Source: Rhizophagus irregularis (taxonomy: Eukaryota > Glomeromycota > Glomeromycetes > Glomerales > Glomeraceae). Taken from it: a stretch of 64,000 nucleotides of DNA. The stretch covers positions 3,534,001-3,598,000 of the forward strand of contig NC_089439.1 of assembly GCF_026210795.1 (NCBI RefSeq), given 5' to 3'. Position 1 is the stretch's first letter; every line of letters begins with the position of its first letter. Both the position numbers and the translations under genes were made by a program. The notes under the pieces are model-generated. The model did no database searches. It was given only the letters and a program-made list of their open reading frames with translations, and had not been told where the DNA came from. Below, piece after piece: positions 31,756-43,739 of the stretch.

Positions 31756-33505
31756 TCAGGGTAGGGGATTCATTAAAGAATCATAGATGGAGGAGGACAC
31801 ATCATCCATAGGTTGATAGGCAGAAGACCATCTATCAGGTAGTGTATCGATAGATACAGGAGGAGTGGACTTTATAGGTACAAAGTTTTGGAAATGGTTA
31901 ACAACAGCATCATCTATGTCCTTAGGAGCAGTCAACAACTGAGGTTGAGAAGGATGGTCGATGAAGACGCGGTCCAAAGTGATACGGCGACGGGTGCGAA
32001 AGCGCTGAATCAATAAAGGAGGAAAGGTCAGTTTCAAAATTATTATTCCTATCGTCCAAGTGAACACGGATGGAGGAGTCTTGGAATTCTTTTTCTTGTA
32101 GTAAATGAAATCCCCGTAAGGATTTTGAAATATTGGATAAATCATCAAGAAGTGACTTGAAATTATCTTGTCGACATGATGAAAGAGAAAAGGGCAGAGT
32201 AGGAATGAAAGTAAAAATTTTCTTATATAATTGAAGAATGTTCTGAAGTCGATGCAAATGTATAGACCACTTATGTTCATGAGCAGCAGAATAAGTTAAA
32301 GGATATTTGCGCAATAGACGTATCGAATGCATTAGGCGATTTAAAAACCGATAATTTTGAGTTAAAATTTCCAGATCTTTAGGAACCTTAGGAGTATAAT
32401 TATTGCCAACAGTAGAAGAAGGTAAAGTAGCGTTGGCGGATTTAAGGATTCGCGATTGAAGGTATTCGCACATCTGATTGATATGCCAGGAGGAAAAGGT
32501 TGATGGTGAAACATCACATAAGGCATCAGCTTTGTCAGCAAATTCCGTCCATTGAGTATCAGTTACAGAATCAAATTTGAAAATGCGACGGGTTTGGCGC
32601 TTAAGTTGACGAGCGCGAGCCAATTTGGTAGAGGCAAAAAGTAAAGACATATCATAATATGTGATGACAGGGTTGTGATCAGATGTGCAGATGTCTTGAG
32701 CATTAAAAATACAAGCAGTAAGAGCAAATCCTTTGAGAAGAGGGCAGGACCATACATAATCAACACGAGTAATGTGGTCATTGCGTTGAAAGGTACCTAA
32801 AGAATCGGAAAGATTAATGGGTGTAAAATCTTCATATCCATGGGAAAGGAGATGAAAAAGTAATCGGTGTATATGTTTTGAAGCAATTTGAGGTTGATTA
32901 AAATAAATAGGATAATATTTATCTAAATGCATATTAAAATCGCCACAAACAGCATGATAAAAACCAGCTTGTTTAGTAAGGATAAGTTGTTGAATAAGCA
33001 AATCAATAGTGTCAGTGCGCAGAACACTTTCAGCAGGTGGGGGAGGGATATAAATAACAAATATACGCAATTTAACATTGCCTTTGAAATATAAATCAAC
33101 AGAAAGCAGTCGTGAAGAATGGGATTTAAAGTCTTGTACATGTGATGCAAGAGAATTTTCTATAAATAGGGAAACACCACCAGAAGAGAGAATTTGTTTA
33201 GAAGTATCCAAATTCGAAGAAAACACAGTATAATTAGAAAGTCGTTTGGATAAAAACTTCATTTGTTTAGGGTGGATATGAGTATCAACAATACCACCAA
33301 AGGAAATATGTTTTAGAGAAAAGAAGGTAGAAATCTCTTCTAATTTAGTCTGACCATGCATTTTAAGGCCATTGACATTAAAAGAGGAGATATTAAATGA
33401 ATTGGGGATAGGAGAAGTGTTACTTGGGAGAAGAAAATAATGATTCATGTGAAAAAAGTTCAGTAACATTATTGGGGTTGGGAGGGTTTCGTACAAAGGT
33501 GTCAT
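31756..33505 (-). pseudogene. LINE ORF2, APE-type endonuclease domain, frameshifted at its 3' end
   Basis: The endonuclease/exonuclease/phosphatase fold is clear: SFNVNGL, IVDTHIH, GDFNMHLD, RVDYVWSC and SDHNPVITYY, covering the Asn, Glu/Asp and His catalytic positions. It nicks target DNA to prime reverse transcription. The first frame runs 33505-31922. The protein appears to continue in another frame (about 32010 to 31756: RTRRRITLDRVFIDH and DDVSSSIYDSLMNPL) before shifting again into the RT frame. Confidence 0.85.
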
Positions 33506-33577
33506 AATTAAAATTATTGTTCGACATTAAAACACAATGATAAAAACAGTCGGGAAGATAAGATTTGAAGAAGAAAA

Positions 33578-34640
33578 TTAAATAGAAGAAGCTGAATCAG
33601 CTTGTTCTAGGGGAGCACCACCAATGGAGCTAATGAATTGTTTGATATGACCAGTAAGTTGGTCCAATTTACTTTCAATAACGACTCTACTATTTTTGAG
33701 ATCATTAATTTCTTCTTGCGTGGAGGAGATAGGGGTAAAAGGAGGAGCATTTGGAGAAAGGTGAGAAGAAGGAAGTGATGTGTCGGGAATAATAGTGAAT
33801 GTAGGCGAAGGTCGCGTTAAAATGCTTTTGGGGGGCAGTGAAGATTTAGCGGAAGACTGAATATTAAGCGGAACATGCAGTTACGGGCATCTTCTTGCAT
33901 GGAGGTCCGGTTCAGGTTCATGGGCAGAGGGGAAGTGGATCGGAGGCCAAGGTGCGATTCAATACGAGTCCATCCGTTGGTCAGCAAGTTCAAGAGCGGA
34001 GATGCGTTTGTGAAAGTTGGCAACTTCACATTGTAATTCTCGCAAAAGGTTTAAAATGTTATTAGCGTCATCAGGGAGATAATGCAGAGTTAGGAGTTTG
34101 TCGAGGTAAGGGACGTGCTTTAGAACGAGAGGAGGAAGAAAAGGAGACCGATCGTTCTTTGCTATTATGGCGGGCACGATGAGAGGTACTGGGAGGGGGT
34201 TTGTTATGATTATTATCATTATTAGTGCGGTCGTGGGAAACGTTGTTGGCTCGTCCAGAATTGGAAGCGGATCGATCTTTAGATTTGGAGCGAGATCGAG
34301 AGCGAGAACGTGCATTGGCAGCATTAGAATTGGAGCGATGAGGTTGATTAACATTAAATCGTTCTTTAAGCTTTTTGCACAAGGTACAAGGAAGGCGACT
34401 TCTAATTGCTCGCTTGTATGTAAGAAAATTCTCGGAAGACAACCTAATTTGCCGCCATCTAAGACAAAGCCAGTATTATCTGGGGAGGACCAGAAAAGCA
34501 CTTTTGCCTTGGAAGCCGACAGTCTGTTCCATAGCAGCATCCATGGTTTCTTGGGAATTGACTGTGACATAAGCCCATCTTTTGGGCTTGTAAGAGTTTA
34601 GAGAAAGCGGCACATTGACAGCTTTAGCGCCAAGCTTACG

Positions 34641-34677
<37 letters not shown>

Positions 34678-35741
34678 GGGAGCCAAATTGATATCCTTAA
34701 CATTGGGGGGAAGTTGGGTGAGGGTGGTGCAACGTATTGACGGCGCGCAGCCTTGCATCCACAGAATAAGAACATGGAGTAATTCTGAGGCAGGTGGAGA
34801 AACAGTACACAGCCCATTGGTCGGTAAAACGAGCAATAGAATCGGCGTGATCATAAACAATGCGGGGCTTGCTGAACTTTGGCATTAGGCCTGGAGAAAA
34901 GGCGGCAAGAGGTGATATTACCAAATTTCTTAAAATAAGCCATGAGGTTGTCTTTTTTAATGAAGAAAGGGATATCGGTAACTTGGATAGCCCGGAGATC
35001 TTCGTTGGATCGGAGTTGGCGAGGGGTCGTATGCATGAAAGATTAAGTCGGGGGAGAACTCGGGATGGGTGGAACCAACGCACAGATCGCGTGCTTCAGC
35101 TGTATGGAAGTGGATAACGAGGCGTTTGGCTTCACCAGAACCAGTCATACGTGCTTTTCCAGTAAACGACTCGTAAGTTTCTAAAAAAAGATTATTAACA
35201 GCCTCAATAAGGGCTTGTTGGTAGGGAATTTCTTAGGGAGCATTCAGGGGCAGCATTCGGTGCAGCCGCAGCCTGAAAATCTTCTCTGGTTATGGCGAGG
35301 GTCACCACTGGATCTGAAGTATGATCGTCATCTGGAGCACCATTGGTATCCAAATTGGGCGACGCTGCTTAGGGGTTGTTGCAAGTCTTTGTTTAAAGGT
35401 GCATGCATGGACGCGTCCACATTTCCAGAAGACGCGACGTGACTGGGCGCAGTTGGCGCAGCAGATTTTTTCGGGGAGGAGGTCAAAGTATTTTCGCCAG
35501 AGATATTTTGTTGAGGAGAAGAGGAAAATCCATCTACTCCAACGTCAGCCGTCTGGTCATCGGCAACGTAGTCTTCTTCCATAGAATTTTCGGTAATCGT
35601 ACGATTACGTTTCTGCTGGACAGTGTTTTCACCATCGGAGCTTGAGTTATCGGAGTTATTATTTTTTCGTTCTTGACGGGAAGCTTTCCTACTGTTAGGG
35701 TTATGACTTCCACGGCCTCTCTTGGCATAGTTACCAGACAT
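33578..35741 (-). pseudogene. LINE ORF1, RRM-like and RS-rich RNA-binding protein, broken
   Basis: The start ATG at 35741 opens a Ser/Asn/Lys-rich N-terminus for 137 codons. The protein then continues in other frames. An RRM-like domain comes first (VTDIPFFIKKDNLMAYFKKF near 34970, then RIVYDHADSIARF), followed by a second RRM-like piece (WAYVTVNSQETMDAAM near 34580). Next are a Cys motif (CTLCKKLKERF), an RS-rich tract (SRSRSRSKSKDRS near 34290) and a coiled coil near 34000. A final helical segment ends SGGAPLEQADSASSI-like at the stop 33578-33580. At least four frame breaks occur, including one at a run of 32 or so A (about 34641-34673), where assembly error is also possible. Confidence 0.7.
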
Positions 35742-35889
35742 AGTAGAGGGCTTCGAGTTGGGAATATATAAAATATAAAATTTTATTAGTAGTTTGTATT
35801 ATTTTTTAAAAATAATAAAAAATATTTTTCGTCGAAAATTTCGTTTTTGAAAAATTCAGGAGAGAGTTACTACTGTTAAAAGTGATCTA

Positions 35890-37630
35890 AATAACCTTAA
35901 AAATTGTAAGTTTAGCATATGTGCCGATTTTTGGAATTAGTCTAAATTAAGATTTTTATAAAAATTTAATATTTTAGTAAGATTAACATTACACAAATCT
36001 AAATTAAATATGTGTTACATATTTACGTAACTCAGATTTAATAAAAAATAAAAAAAATTTTTTTAATCAATATTCAAAAATAACGGTAATAACCACTTCT
36101 TTTTCCCCATCACTGCCCATCACTTTTCCATTATTTTTCTATTCACTTTTATTAAATATGACAAAAAAGTTTATAAGCAAATATAGCAGTTATTTTTAAG
36201 TGGTAAGTAAAAGAAAAAACTTAATATTTTATATACATAGATAAGATATATTTTTTCATAATTTTTAGCTTTAATTTATTGTTTTTTCTTTGTAAAAAAT
36301 ACATGCAAATAAAAAATAATTATGATGTAAAATAGTTGTAAAATGAATAATAAGATATTCTTTTTTTTCAAAATAACTAATTATATATTTGTTTTTTATA
36401 TTTTAAAATTATTTTATTAGATTTATTCTATTAAAATCCTTAAATGGCAAATAAAATCTTTTAAATAAAGTAAAAGAATTTGGGATTCTCTTATGAAAGC
36501 ATTTTTTGGTAAGAAATAAAATTTTCAGATCGGACTTTATGCAGGTGACAAAATCGTGCATTATTATTCCTGGAGATATGCTAACGTCATCATTTTACAT
36601 TCATTTGAAAGCTGAGAATTTGCTCTATCGTAAGAATCAAAGATCAGGAAAATTGGATCACCGGATGAGGCGTAATTAACGATCAAAGTCAAATCAAATT
36701 TAAAAATTAAAAATAAATATATTAGACGTAATTATTCACAATCCAGTGATTCAATTCATTCGATTTTAGGCTTATTAGATAGACCTCAATTTTCTCTTTC
36801 AAATGAATATAATTTCATTCGTGTAGCTTGCATCTACAGGTATTTAATAAATTTTTTTATATCAGATTTTATCAAACTTATAAAATTTTATATTAATAAT
36901 ATAATTGATGATTTCTAAACATCTACATATATTAAACGAATTATTTTAAATTTATTTTAAAGATAAAAGTTGGCATCACCTTAGGGAGCAAAGATCATTC
37001 AAATTGAATCACTACATGTGAAGTAATTAATGATCAAATTTAGATAAAATTCAATAAATATACTGAATGTGATTACTGAACAACTAGTGATTCAATTCAC
37101 TTGATTTTAGATTCATTAGATAGATCTCGATTTTCTCTTTCAAATGAATGTAAATTTATTTGTATAGCTTATTTCTATGAAGAATTATCAATGATTTTGT
37201 CATGAGAGTTATATTTGATCTTTTAAATTTTAATGATATCTTATATTAAAAAAAAATTAAAAATTATATAATTAATTAGTTTTTTTTGCATTATCTAGTA
37301 TAAATTTATTATTCTTATATAAATGATAATTTATATTTGCTTTAATAAAATTATTTTTGTGTAAAAAAATTAGATTCTAAGGATCGGCCCATATGGTATA
37401 TTTAATTGATGGATATTTGACTACTTTTAGGGTCATTTAGATCACTTTTAACCATCAACTAAAATAGTTGATGATAATATTTGACCACTTTTAGGTCATT
37501 TAGACCACTTTTAATCATTAACTAAAAAAGTTAAAACTTTATTAGGTTATACAGTTAACTCTGGCCAAATTATAATTCTGGCTGAAATTAAGCGATGAGA
37601 ATCACCTGTGGTGAGATTTAGTAATGTCAT
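35890..37630. repeat. Right part of the older inverted-repeat element, with internal duplicated 350-bp block
   Basis: The terminal part (about 37430-37625) is inverted relative to 27520-27645. Inside, two related blocks lie about 350 bp apart (near 36640-36840 and 36990-37190), both containing TTCTCTTTCAAATGAAT and GATTCAATTCA-type phrases. No coding region is seen. It looks like a large non-autonomous element interrupted by the LINE. Confidence 0.5.
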
Positions 37631-38026
37631 ATTTAATTTTATATTCAATTAATATGTAATTTATTATGCAATAACTAAAGAAAAATAAATTAATTTATGT
37701 AAAAATAATAAAAAAAAAATTAATTAATTTAAAAAAATATTAAAAGCTAAAAAAAATTGAATTACTGCGCCATAATAAAAGATTCGATTTTTTAATTTGA
37801 TTTTTGATTAATTGATTTAGATTCAATTTTCGATTAATTCAATTTTGCTAAAATCAATTCCATTCTCTAGCCTAAATTACAAATCATGATTTAGTATTGT
37901 TATCAATAATAAGGAAAAGTAATAATGACATTTGATAACAGTTGGTCTTAATGGTATTATCATTTAAAATAACATCATAATACTCTAACCAAATAGTAAT
38001 TTAGGCTGGAGACATTTAAAAAGGCT
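37631..38026. other. AT-rich spacer
   Basis: There is no gene. Degenerate GATTCGATTTTTAATT phrases near 37780-37860 recall sequence at about 14410-14520 flanking the CACTA-type MITE. Confidence 0.4.
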
Positions 38027-38034
38027 GAGTAAGT

Positions 38035-39168
38035 AGGACCCCGAAGAATACATATACAACTCAGATCCAGATCCAAAATTTTAATATAACTTTATACACC
38101 TAATTTTATTAGAAGCTTTATACAAAATCATCACATAAGTTCAAATTTTATTATAAATTATACAATTATAAATCTGAGTTTATATAAAAAAAAATTTTTA
38201 AAGAAAAATTTCAAATAAATTTTATTGAAAATTTTAATAAATATTATTAAAAATTCTAACAAATACTTAAAAATTTTTTTTAAAAAAAATTATTAAAAAA
38301 TAACTTAAATAAAATTTTTAAACAAAATTGCATGTTAAAATTTTAAATACCTTATAGATATTGATGCCCAATATGTATAATATAGTAAGTTTTATGCAAA
38401 AATTTGGGTGTATATTACAAAATAAAAGAAAATACATTTTGTTATATATCTCACCACCCAGTGATCGTAAAAAGATGAAACACAGCTCGTTGGATTCGTC
38501 TTGACAAGACGAATCGAATGGTAGTAGTTTCGTGTTTCTAGGTGTGATAGATGTTGAGCTATACCACACATCGGCACTTTGTATTTTCGTCTACTGTGCA
38601 TTTTTACATTTTATCACATAACTCGGCATCTATCGCGCCTAGAAATATGAAACTACCACCATTCGACTCGTTGTATTGAGGCGAATCCAATAAGCTGTGT
38701 TTCATTTCTCTATGATCACTAGATGCCGAGATATGTAATAAAATGTATTTTTTTTTAATTTTGTAAATGAATTTTAAAAAAATTTCTTCATTTTTATTAA
38801 AAAAATGTCTTAAAACGAACCTTTAAAAACTTCTTAAACAAAAAACAATTTCTATTAAAAAATATTTCAAGTGTTTTTTAAAACAAATAAAAAAACTCTT
38901 TTTTAAAAAATATCTTAAAAATTTCTTAAACAAAAAATAAAAAAAAACTAAAAAATTTTAAACGTATATAAAAAAAATTCTAATATCCGTTATACAAAAT
39001 GAAAATCTTACTTATTGTAAAAATCATTATTGTTATACAAATAAAAATCTGACTTTTTGCGTAACTGCTATTTGGTTATACAATTTCAAACATATGACTT
39101 ATTAAGAAATTACATAGTAAGTTTATACAAAATTGGATCCCAGTATTATATGTATTCTTCGGGGTCCT
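38035..39168. mobile_element. hAT-type MITE, 1134 bp, with perfect TIRs and 8-bp TSD
   Basis: The ends are exact inverted repeats, AGGACCCCGAAGAATACATA on the left and its reverse complement on the right. GAGTAAGT lies immediately outside both ends (38027-38034 and 39169-39176). An 8-bp TSD is the hallmark of hAT transposons. There is no coding capacity. The interior is AT-rich and contains two inverted copies of a hairpin-forming minisatellite unit (about 38440-38730) that also occurs inside the unrelated MITE at 62814-63774. Confidence 0.92.
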
Positions 39169-39528
39169 GAGTAAGTCTCTTATTTTGATTAAGCTGAAAA
39201 TCAATGAACTATCTGAGATCGTTTGACTTATGCTTAATTAGGATTCCATCTACTACTAAGATATGCTACCAGTAGAAATTTTACTTTCATATGAAACCTT
39301 ACCTTAGGATTTGCTTAAATTCTATTGGTTAATTAACTAAAAAGGAAAAAAATCATAACAATATAATATAAAATTTCTTTTTATAGTAGGATCTTTAAAG
39401 TGTTTTATATATAAACCTTACCTTAGGCCATAGAGTGACCTATTTTAATAGTAGGCAGGGTTTTGCTCAATTAGTATTTTTAGTAAATGAGATGTATCAT
39501 GGATTACATCTGGTTTAACTTTATATTT

Positions 39529-40020
39529 TTATATCGCATTAGAGAGATCACAGTTGAGAATAGATATAGTCAGAAATTTTGCCTTCAATAACTTTTGTTG
39601 AGTGGTAATCAGTAAATTTCCATGTTCAGTAAGAAATTGGACTTCTTTAAGAACATCATTAGAAATGCAACAGTATTTTGATGAATAATATTCAGGATCA
39701 GTAGGAAATAACGCATAGTTGTGCAAATTATTGAAAGTAGTAAAAGATACGACTTGAAAGTTTTGAGGGCAATTGAAATTTGCATTCCATGGACATTGCT
39801 GGCGTTTTGATTTACAATCTCGATGTCTATTAATATCAACTTGTTTTTATGAATGATAACGGCTGCCAAATTCACATCTAAAGTTATGATGTTTAATATT
39901 CCTATTCTCACACTGAGCTAATCGTTTCTTTATAATCATAAATCCATATCTTTTGCCATAGGCTTCCATAATTCTGTTTACATCTTCCTACGACTTAAAG
40001 GTATCACCTATAGAAAGATT
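39529..40020 (-). pseudogene. FAR1/MULE-type transposase fragment
   Basis: On the minus strand the residues MEAYGKRYGFMIIKKRLAQC, RCEFGSRYHS, CKSKRQQCPWNANFNCPQN and LHNYALFPTD give the FAR1-type N-terminal WRKY/GCM1-like zinc domain, which in these fungi belongs to MULE-related transposases. Two in-frame stops (one near 40000, one after RYHS) and the absence of a DDE core show it is a fragment. The last open part ends at 39529. Confidence 0.65.
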
Positions 40021-41060
40021 TGTTGTAGTTGAATTTTTAAGGTAAAGTGATATTGTTTGTTATTGCTTTTAGCCGATTGTTATATCTTTACATGAAAAAA
40101 ATTAATAATTATACCTTCACTTTCTAGGTTTTAAGATACTGTATCATTCAGCTCAACCTGTTCTATATAAAAAAATAAATGTATGAATATTGCAAAATAA
40201 ATTAGGTATATCATAAGAAACACAATATACTTATATTAGCATCATCCTGGTGTACTTTTTCTGATTTCTCTTCTGAGTTTATATGTTCCAGAATAAAAAA
40301 TGATATTATACCTACTCAAAGTACATAAATAAAGAACTTACATACTTTCATGAGGTGTCATAAATGTAATAATGGATTCTTAAATATTCAATTCAAATAC
40401 ATCCATCTCAATAATAATAATACTTCAATTTGTAAAAGATAAAAAAAAAAACTTGTAAAGAAAAAACGAAGTAAATAAAGTAAGCAAAGTATTATACTGT
40501 GAGAATAGTATGAAAATTAATTAAAGATAATACACATGTAACAAGTGACAAATAAAGGTAACAAATAAGTTTTACAATAACGTGTCATTACAGCGACTTG
40601 TGAAGTGTTACAATTACTATGTAATGTCACAGATTTGATATCATTTTGATTGAAATTAACACTAATTTTAGATTAATTGTAAGATTTAATACAAAAAGAA
40701 TAATTTCAGCCAGAATTAATGACACACTCTAAAAATTTCCTTTTTTGGAAATTTGTGTAATACTTGTGCAGCAGGTTTCCCCATATAAATAACTTAATTC
40801 AGAATTAGGTCCTGGGATTAGGTTCAGAACTGGTCCTAACAGAACCTAATCCACAAATCCATTCAATAAGACTTATAGGTCTTAGAATCAAGACCAGATC
40901 AGGTCTGATCTAACCATCTATTCCTAAATAAAGCTGCCATTAAATTAAGATTGTTTGGAATATTCCAGTAGTAAATTAGTGCATTATATATATTTTGCTT
41001 TACTTTCTCCAAAACACCTGTTGTATTTAATAAATTCTTAATTGAAATACTTTCTTTGCA
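40021..41060. other. AT-rich spacer with a short inverted-repeat region
   Basis: No gene is seen. Around 40790-40920 several GGTCCTGGGATTAGG, GGTCCTAACAGAACC and AGATCAGGTCTGATCT phrases form partial palindromes, possibly a degraded MITE. Confidence 0.35.
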
Positions 41061-41480
41061 ATATTACTTATAACTTAATTATGATCAAAATCAATAGGTC
41101 ATGTTTCTACAATTTCAGAGTTAAATACAGTATCTTCATCCAAAAACTCATCAATATTTTATGGTACTTCAGAAGTTAAATCAAAAATTCTTGCCTTAAT
41201 AATAGTTGGAATGGTTTGGCTTAAAGTTACATATATATTGCCAGAAAATTCACAAGTTGCTTTCTCAAATGGCATTAATATATCAATAAGTTGATCTAAC
41301 AGACTCCATTTTTCATCAGAAAGTAAGATTTTTTTCAATCTATTGCCATTTTTCTTACTTTTCTGATCAGTTGATATACATAAATCTGCTTTAAGTTGGA
41401 TAATAGCATCTTTAAAAAGAAAAGATCCCAAGCATAATACGTTAAATTCCAACATGTAGATATATCTTAAATACAGCACA
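41060..41480 (-). pseudogene. hAT transposase C-terminal fragment
   Basis: The minus-strand frame 41479-41159 reads NRLKKILLSDEKWSLLDQLI, LMPFEKATCEFSG and TLSQTIPTIIKARIFDL. This is the segment preceding the dimerisation domain of hAT transposases (ZBED/RICESLEEPER type). Beyond the stop another frame gives DEFLDEDTVFNSEIVET, typical of the acidic linker. No catalytic core is present. Confidence 0.65.
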
Positions 41481-41759
41481 TAATATTTACATAGCCAAGT
41501 TTTTTTTTATCTGCTCTAATCTTTCTACTCGTTTTTGATATTGAAAAAAAATGAATTAATCTCCTTAGTCCTAATAGCCGATATTCTGGATAGAATAAAA
41601 TGGTAGTCAGTTATACAAGATATGAAGTGTCACAAAATGTGAATAGCATAACCTTAATAAAGTTGATCGAAAATTATGTTGTTTGCATTCCGTGATGTTA
41701 GTAAGGTCTTCAGAAATCTATACGAAAAAATAGTCATTAGTTTGCAAGCTCTGGGTTGA

Positions 41760-42350
41760 TGCACAGCTACAGCCAAAAAAAATATATCTCATTCATACCT
41801 TAATTTGTCTCGTCCAGACTTCAATAATTTTTTCGCCAACACTTATTTCAAACTAGGCCAACCAACATCATAATCTAAGAAATGCCTCTATTATCGACTA
41901 TACTCTAACAATGCAAAGCATATCCTTTCTTCCTGGTAGAATAAACTTCTTGTCCTTTGTTGGAGCATTTCGTAAAATGAAATGAGTCCCATCTATTGAC
42001 CCAATAATATCTTCAATACCTCCAATTGCTTTAAATCCTTCATGAACAAATTCCCTAACTTGACCACTTGGCCATTTATTTTATGAGAAATAATAGCTTT
42101 TATAACTCATTTGCAAAACAGAATTACTGCTATTCTAAAATTAGAACAAATTGAAAATATATCATTTCTTGACCTTAATCTTATTAATACTGCGAGTTGA
42201 AGTTCTACAGGTGATTGTTGTTTTGAAAAATTGAATGGTTTTAATTAAATTAACCAACAATTTAAAATTTCTTAGAAGCATTCTTAAAATTTTTTTAAAC
42301 CTAATCTCATCATAAGCATCGTTCTTCATTTAAAGCTCTTCTTCACTTCG
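41760..42350 (-). pseudogene. PIF/Harbinger-type transposase (DDE_Tnp_4) remnant
   Basis: Minus-strand frames, with breaks, show RFKKILRMLLRNFKLLVNLI (about 42300), PVELQLAVLIRLRS (about 42205), then GFKAIGGIEDIIGSIDGTHF and LRNAPTKDKK (about 41955-42045), and HFLDYDVGWP (about 41880). The IDGTHF block carries the first catalytic Asp and DYDVGWP corresponds to the second Asp region. Several stops and frame changes mark it as dead. Confidence 0.7.
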
Positions 42351-42678
42351 GAGTCTATATCTTCAATTATTTTTAAACTAATTGATTTCTATTATTTGTT
42401 GACGAATAACATATAATGTTCAAATTAAAAACCGATCAAATGATAATTTATATAATTTAAAGACGGATAAGTTTAACAATATGATAAAAAAAATTGATGA
42501 ACCGGAGAATATATTAAACACCAAGGTGGTTACCGAATTTTTATTGTTTAAGACGTTGTACAACTACTTATAATCAACCTCTTTTTATAAGGGTGATTTT
42601 ATAGAGATCCTTGGATATAATTACGTGAAGTTAATTATGCACTTAATTATGCAAACTGGCAACACCAACCACGCTACC

Positions 42679-43739
42679 ATGTCTGAAAGTACACATTCAA
42701 TGCCATTTTTCTGCAAATGGTTAGATTCTCGTCCAAACCACAGTACTTTAAAACCGTGAAGGAACTCAGAAAACACGTCGCTAAACACGACATTAATTCT
42801 TGCAACAAATCTCTTCCGGGAAATCATATTTACATATGTCCGTGGAAAGATTGCAAGAAATCTCATAATAGTATTATCATGTTAGAAGGTATAAAAAATT
42901 TGCAAGTATTTTTTGGCGCCGATACTGTAGAAATTATATTGTATCTTGTATCTTACAGAACATTTACGTAAGCACATTCAACAAAGACCATTTAAGGTTG
43001 ATTCAAAAAACTATTTTATCCGTTACATTGCTTGCTTTGTAGGTACTAGAACGACCATATTAACTTTTTTCTTTAATATTTAGTGTTCAGTTTGTAATAC
43101 CCGATTTGATACTCCTGTTGCACTAGGCCAACACTTGATCAACAACCATAAAGATAGTTTTACGGACTTTACAAGTGATGATGAAATAGAAGAATTGAAT
43201 TCAGGTATTGTTATCATAATTCTTTCCTTTATTTAAAATTTAGCATAGTTACCTTAACATATTTTCTTTCCAAAGATGAAGTCGATGTCCTTGTGAAAGA
43301 AAAAGTTGATAGAGATGAAGCTAACTTTCTTATTGATGGAAAAGTCAAAGTCTCCCCAACAAGCCATACTGCAAAATTATCCTATCGTGATGTTCTCATC
43401 AAAGAAAGCGTTAATAATGATGTCACCAATACTTCTAAGAAAAGTAGCCCGGATACAAAGTACCCTTTTTATATAAGTTATGACCAGAGAGAAGAAGGTT
43501 TGAAATTATTACATGAAGGGTTAATTGCTATTTCAAACATGGCGGAGAAAAGGATAGAGGAAAACCTTGCCAATTATGATCCTAATAACACTGATAATTT
43601 GCCTGCAGCACCAAAAGATCATTTAACCGAGGAAGAAGAGGAAAAACTTTTTTGGGAAACAATTTATGATGTATATAAAGGGACAGATGCTATCATGATG
43701 TTAACTAAAGCTCGCGAAATGTTAGGAATGGAAATTTGA
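42679..43739 (+). CDS. C2H2 zinc-finger protein gene, four exons
   Basis: Probably the only host-type gene here. Introns are 42889-42958, 42997-43083 and 43205-43275, all GT-AG and frame-preserving. The spliced product has CPWKDCKKSH...HLRKH (finger spanning exons 1-2) and CSVCNTRFDTPVALGQHLINNH (a classic C2H2 finger in exon 3), then an acidic linker and a 150-aa tail without a recognised domain. An upstream half-finger (CKWLDSRPNHSTLK) is in another frame from KTVKELRKHVAKH: one base appears missing in the T/A run near 42745, and a Ser sits where the second Cys is expected. If translation starts at 42717 the first finger is lost. A putative DNA-binding regulator; the target is unknown. Confidence 0.7.

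Larger units (their letters stand above)
27646..35874 (-). mobile_element. LINE retrotransposon with APE endonuclease, RT and RNase H, 8.2 kb
   Basis: A minus-strand non-LTR element bounded by a 15-bp direct repeat, GTTAAAAGTGATCTA, at 27631-27645 and 35875-35889. The outer flanks resemble an uninterrupted relative of the target (reverse complement of about 37420-37460), which supports precise insertion. In transcription order: ORF1 (35741-33578), endonuclease (33505-31922), RT (31700-29487) and RNase H with a Cys motif (29506-27902). This domain order fits the I/Tad-type LINEs of fungi; the clade is a guess. There is no poly-A tail at the 3' end (27646 side). Multiple frame breaks make this copy probably inactive. 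Confidence 0.88.

Noticed and set aside
34167-34601. Plus-strand 144-codon frame in the LINE ORF1 region
   Set aside because: Shadow of the RS-rich ORF1 on the minus strand.
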